Assembly (NCBI GenBank): GCA_014529385.2
Contig: CM043961.1
Coordinates: forward strand, 13,838,978 to 13,902,977
Source of the DNA: Adiantum capillus-veneris
Lineage: Eukaryota; Streptophyta; Polypodiopsida; Polypodiales; Pteridaceae
DNA length: 64,000 nucleotides
Reading direction: 5' to 3'
Shown here: positions 60,842-64,000 of the stretch, in pieces
How positions within the stretch are numbered: the first letter of the stretch is position 1
How the letters are laid out: the number at the start of each line of letters is the position of its first letter
Notes under the pieces: generated by a model
What the model was told of the DNA's origin: nothing
Databases searched by the model: none
What the model saw: the letters and a program-made list of their open reading frames with translations, nothing else
Program-made: the position numbers and the translations under genes

Positions 60842-61340
60842 ATGTAATGTAGGCCACCATATTCCTGCGGTGTTAAGACAATTTTTGCCGTCTTATCGCC
60901 TGTACCTCCATGTGCGTGTTCTAGAATCAGCAGTGTTCACTTTCACTTGCGCCGATTCTAAGTTGATTGTCCTTTCCTCGCTTATACAGTTGGTTCCGAA
61001 TTAAATTATAGTCACGAGCCTCCAGCTCTATAGCCCTTTTCCATGCTTTTGTTATGTTTTCAGGAAATGCTTGTGGTTAAGAAATCAATGATATATTAAC
61101 TCCATGTAGGTACAATGTTTACCTGAAACAATGTCGCGTGATCCACTGGTCGTTTGGCACTACATATAGTACAATTGTTAACATAAGCATGTGTGTCAAC
61201 ATACATAGTGGGCCAATAAACTCCTAATTGTTTCAATCTTTGGTGTGTTTTCATTGTTGAACAATGAAATGCACAATCTTGGACATGTGCTTCTTCAAGA
61301 TAACACTAGAATTCCTCCGGATTTATACATAATCATAGAA
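60780..61340 (-). pseudogene. M2 tandem H2C2 zinc-binding modules
   Basis: Module 1 at about 61,135-61,340 (EEAHVQDCAFHCSTMKTH, GVYWPTMYVDTHAYV, NCTICSAKRPVDHAT). Module 2 at about 60,785-60,950, ending EEFVKYCDACQRTKVPI. The arrangement matches M1. Confidence 0.7.
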
Positions 61341-61473
61341 TCTGGTTCGATCCTAAATGATACAGTCGTCCTGCAATCAACTGGAAGTTTTTTGTTTGTC
61401 GAATTGTTTGTTGTTTGGATCTGTCTTCCTTGCTATCAAATCTACCTCCAAAGGAAAGAATACTAACAATTTC

Positions 61474-62960
61474 CTAAGACCATTTGGGTATCATTTCAAT
61501 ATTGAAAAGATATGCATCAGGTATGTCATCATCTACTCCTTTAGGAGCTTCCCCGTTTTGCAGCTTTGAAGGATGATCCACCCGTAGATGAGTTTTACCC
61601 TTTTTGACCACCACAATGAAATCAAACTCTAGCAATATAATAAACGAGCGTACAATTCTCCTAGTATTGCATGGTTTATTTACCAGATACAAAAGAGCTT
61701 GATGATCTGTGAAGAACACAAATTTGTTTGCGAGCAAATAATGCCGAAATTTCTTTACAACATAAATCATTCCTAACCCCTCTCTTTTAGTTGTTGTGTA
61801 GTTCTTCTCTGTGCTATTTAGATGTCGACTTGCATAACAAACTGGAAAATCCATTGTTCAGTCTCTAGGTTGAGCCAGAATACTCTCGATTGCATATGCA
61901 GATACATCAATGTGAACATGGAATATCGTTTCCTAATCTGGTGCTTTAAGTAAAGGTGCTGATACAAGGTTTTCCTTCAGCTTTTGGAATGAAGTTTCAC
62001 ACTCCTCAGTCCAGTCAAAACTGACTAACAAACGATACAGAGGTTGTGCGGCGATGACTGCATACATATATATGAATCTTCGATAATATCCGCAGTGTCC
62101 GATGAAGGATTGCACTTGTTTCGCATTAGTAGGCATGGGAAAGTCTACTATGACTTTGATTTTGTCTAGGTTAGTTGGTTATGCCATTTCTTGAGACAAT
62201 ATGTCCTAAGATGCGGCCTTGCCTAACCATAAAAGCACACTTTTCCGGGTTAAGACAGATTCGATATGTTTTGCACTTCTCAAATACCTTTTGTAAATGG
62301 TCAATATGTTCTTCTCGTAGAAGAGAGTGTATACAAAGATCATGTATATTTCTAAGAATATTCTCAGGTATTGTTTGAACGCATGAGTCATTAACCTTTG
62401 AAAGGTAGCTGGGGCATTCGTTAAGCCGAACGGCATAACTCGATATGCATATATTCCCCATTCTGTGGCAAACGCTGTTTTGTGTTGATCCTCTATTGCA
62501 AGTGCCAATTGGTTATACCCTGAAAACCCATCTAAAAAGGAATAAGCCCGTTTCCCAGCCACCCTCTCAAGTACATGTTCTGTGATCGGCAAGGGATAAT
62601 TATCCCTTATGGTGACTGCATTTACCTTTTTGAGGTTCACACACACTCGCAACTTTCCATTCTTTTTGGGGACAACCACAATGGGTGACACCCAATCTAT
62701 ATGCTTGATTTCGTAGATGAATTCATAATCCATCAGCTTGTCAATTTCCTCTTTGATTTGTTTAGAAAATGTGTCATTATATGTATAAGGATGCTGTTTG
62801 CTAGGTTTGGCATCTAATTTCAACGGTATTGTATGTTGGCATATCGATGGATCAACTCCTTTGAGGTCTTTGTAGGACCATGCAAACACATCTTTATACT
62901 TCTTGAGAAGTTGTGTTAACTGTTCTTCTTCTTCAAGCTCTAAATCAGTTGCGATATAGA
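61474..62960 (-). pseudogene. M2 reverse transcriptase and RNase H
   Basis: Reverse transcriptase: MFAWSYKDLKGVDPSICQHT, VSPIVVVPKKNGKLRVCVNL, FLDGFSGYNQLALAIEDQHK, MPFGLTNAPATFQRLM. RNase H: DFPVCYASRHLNSTEKNYTT, REGLGMIYVVKKFRHYLLAN, FVFFTDHQALLYLVNKPCNT. Same clade features as M1. Broken. Confidence 0.9.
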
Positions 62961-63271
62961 CAGGCTGAGGCTTTTCACCTGGCTAGCAAGGTCTATCCGT
63001 TTTTCATTTTCCGACCCATCGTAAGATTCTTGGTTTATCCTTTCCCTGATTGGTGGTGTCATTGTGATTTTTCTGTCCTGGATAGTGAATTTTTGATAGT
63101 GCGATGGTACATTCATGTTTCCTTTTTTGGACTCATCCTTACCATCACTTTCTCCCTCAATAGTCCATACCTCTCTTAAAGACCGTTTTAGTTCTTGGTA
63201 TTTTTTTTAACGCTCCAATTTGGTCCACTCTGGGTCTTTTGTTTTTTCTTGTTTTGATTTTTGAGTTTTTT

Positions 63272-64000
63272 TTATTCTGTTTCTATTTTAGCCTTCCGTA
63301 CTTGTTTTATTTCCTCTTGCGTTCTTTCCCATTGAACTTTTGAGAATCTTCCTGATATTTGGTCTTTTACACAATCCTCTGCTTTGACAAGCATTAGATA
63401 GTGAGTTTTATCTTTTATCCTGGGCATTAGGTTCTCACTCATTTTGTTTTTTGCTCCTTTTTTCCTATAGCGTTCCCGGCGTCTAGGGCACTGATTGGAA
63501 AAATCATAAAACTTGATATTCGCTATTTTCTCCCCACGCTCGCTTGAGCTGTCTGAACACTCGTTACCTGCATCGTTGTTTACCTCCAGATGCTCAGAGG
63601 ATTTATAAAAATATTCTTGTTCTGGTGGTTCTACAATCTCATCTCCTCCTGGTATAAGGCTTACCATGTAATAGGGTAGCACATCATAGCCGTCCTTATC
63701 GCAAAATTTTGTCGTTGGACTATCTGTAATGGTACAAACATCCAATGTTGCTAGTATGTATTCCCATTCCAGAGGTTGCAAGGAATCTTCAGGAAAAGGT
63801 TCTGGAATATAATCCTTGTCCTCAGTCGCTCTTTCTAAGACGCATTCCTCTCTTTTTAAGCTCCCACAATGTGAAGCTCCGCACATCCATAGCTCTTTTT
63901 GTTGCCCTAACCATGCTAGGAGTTCGGACCCTGTCAATGTAGCTGAATCAAACTCTTCCACCGGTGTTTGGTTTACATATTTGTAACTATGGTCTTTCAA
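63272..64000 (-). pseudogene. M2 upstream ORF (runs off window)
   Basis: An open stretch of 242 codons entering from the right edge: acidic with Cys residues, then a basic region (CPRRRERYRKKGAKNKM). It lies just upstream of reverse transcriptase, where gypsy elements normally keep protease, but no retropepsin motif is visible. It could be the C-terminal part of Gag or a linker. M1 stops before this region except for the last few codons. Confidence 0.5.

Larger units (their letters stand above)
51447..64000 (-). mobile_element. M2: long Ty3/gypsy element with extra 3' ORF, right end outside window
   Basis: Second copy of the M1 family, in the same orientation and order: upstream ORF, reverse transcriptase, RNase H, two H2C2 modules, integrase, retropepsin-like domain, W-x-P-K tail, spacer with palindromic array, 3' ORF, polypurine tract, LTR. 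The 5' LTR lies beyond 64,000. The flank left of the LTR differs from M1, so the two are independent insertions. Broken, with roughly ten breaks. Confidence 0.87.

Overview
The window is nuclear DNA from a land plant with a large, repeat-rich genome. A conifer, another gymnosperm or a large-genome angiosperm would all fit; the sequence alone does not name a species. The evidence is wall-to-wall plant-type Ty3/gypsy LTR retrotransposons, long GA/CT and CA microsatellites, a LINE endonuclease fragment, and no recognisable intact host gene. No rRNA, tRNA or CRISPR array was seen.

Layout: 1-7,660 is a Tat-like gypsy element (E1, + strand) with pol but no recognisable gag; its left LTR is cut by the window edge. 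7,661-15,853 is old intergenic DNA holding microsatellites, an LTR/primer-site junction, a DNA-methyltransferase-like fragment (12,744-13,082, - strand), a decayed chromovirus integrase with chromodomain-side sequence, and a diverged LTR. 15,854-27,836 is a long - strand gypsy element (M1) whose upstream part is absent. 27,838-30,984 holds a + strand gag zinc-knuckle fragment, a LINE endonuclease fragment and four long microsatellites. 30,985-38,815 is a complete-looking gag-only element (E2, + strand) with two 2.6 kb LTRs. 38,816-41,366 is mostly unassigned and includes an unknown open frame. 41,370-45,301 is the 3' half of a third Tat-like element (E3). 45,393-49,540 holds a - strand gag remnant and an unrecognised decayed coding region. 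51,447-64,000 is a second copy (M2) of the M1 family and runs off the right edge.

Two systems stand out. First, E1 and E2 share LTR ends, primer site, leader and polypurine-tract hairpin, but carry complementary coding content: pol in E1, gag-like in E2. This is the layout expected of a non-autonomous element moved in trans by a relative. Second, the M1/M2 family has an unusual architecture seen in both copies: two H2C2 zinc modules before the integrase core, a retropepsin-like domain after the integrase, a W-x-P-K repeat tail, a 2.8 kb spacer with four ~285 bp tandem units each centred on a 22 bp palindrome, and a large coiled-coil 3' ORF of unknown function. All these elements are treated as fossils. 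Coordinates of domains are approximate, and identities were judged by eye.
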